64,000 nt of DNA from NCBI GenBank assembly GCA_037953745.1, contig JBAKBP010006576.1, positions 44,950 to 108,949 of the forward strand, given 5' to 3'. Below are positions 63,852 through 64,000 of this stretch, piece by piece. The notes beneath the pieces were generated by a model. It was given only the letters and a program-made list of their open reading frames with translations, ran no database searches and had not been told where the DNA came from. The first letter of the stretch is position 1, and each line of letters starts with the position of its first letter. The position numbers and the translations under genes are program-made. This DNA comes from Lithodes maja. Taxonomy: Eukaryota; Arthropoda; Malacostraca; Decapoda; Lithodidae.

Positions 63852-64000
63852 ATGTCGTGCAGCCAACATTTTTTTTAAAAGTATTCTGACCATTTCCATG
63901 TTGTGCCCATAGGTCTTGCTTTCAATGCCCAGACCTCGCTCCTCCATTATATTTTGTACCCCCCTTTCATAAGCTGCCCATGTCTAATTTCCATACAAAG

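Overview
The window looks like intergenic or repeat-dominated DNA of an arthropod, most likely a decapod crustacean. The evidence is long (CT)n, (GA)n and (TA)n microsatellites, abundant short TTAA-bounded elements, tRNA-derived SINEs, and CR1-like and RTE-like LINEs whose proteins resemble those common in decapod genomes. The organism is inferred and cannot be proven here. I found no convincing host protein-coding gene. Every recognisable protein belongs to a retrotransposon.

Layout. 0-3 kb: homopolymer runs, a CTGCAT-rich zone, a Tc1/mariner-like MITE (family D) and a TTAA MITE (family A). 3.1-7.7 kb: a nearly intact CR1-like LINE on the minus strand, with an SGNH-esterase ORF1 and an endonuclease/reverse-transcriptase ORF2. 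9.5-12.4 kb: a broken RTE-like LINE on the plus strand whose last codons are split by a 570-bp tRNA-derived SINE. 12.4-20.6 kb: mostly unrecognised DNA with MITEs of families D, A and C and decayed tRNA-like sequence. 20.6-22.7 kb: a second RTE-like LINE on the minus strand with an open RT frame. 24.0-28.0 kb: a 4-kb array of a 32-bp repeat that appears to have grown out of a family C MITE. 29.0-30.7 kb: a 5'-truncated CR1-like copy. 31-36 kb: SINE, microsatellites, a nine-copy 47-bp array, MITEs and a tiny hAT-like palindrome. 37.0-38.2 kb: a 41-bp satellite array. 38.6-41.2 kb: SINE, then a train of TTAA elements that share their TTAA sites, one carrying a nested GC-rich TIR element. 43.4-48.8 kb: inverted and variant arrays of the same 41-bp satellite superfamily, interrupted by LINE relics and MITEs. 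49.9-50.5 kb: a family D MITE whose 3' terminal repeat has become an eight-copy array. 52.4-54.3 kb: a decayed LINE with poly(A). 56.5-58.5 kb: an RT with a CCHC/RHD C-terminal domain resembling restriction-like-endonuclease LINEs. 58.6-60.8 kb: a third CR1-like copy. 61.2-64 kb: a Val-tRNA-like SINE, a family B foldback MITE and a long (CT)n.

The parts work together as a transposon community. Autonomous LINEs (CR1-like, RTE-like, an RLE-like one and an unclassified one) provide reverse transcriptase. SINEs and MITEs are non-autonomous. At least two MITE families appear to have seeded tandem arrays in place. The most notable system is this repeated MITE-to-minisatellite conversion, together with TTAA elements that keep inserting at each other's TTAA termini.

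Read-out limits: boundaries of repeats were set by eye from shared sequence between copies. Clade names are inferred from motifs without database searches.
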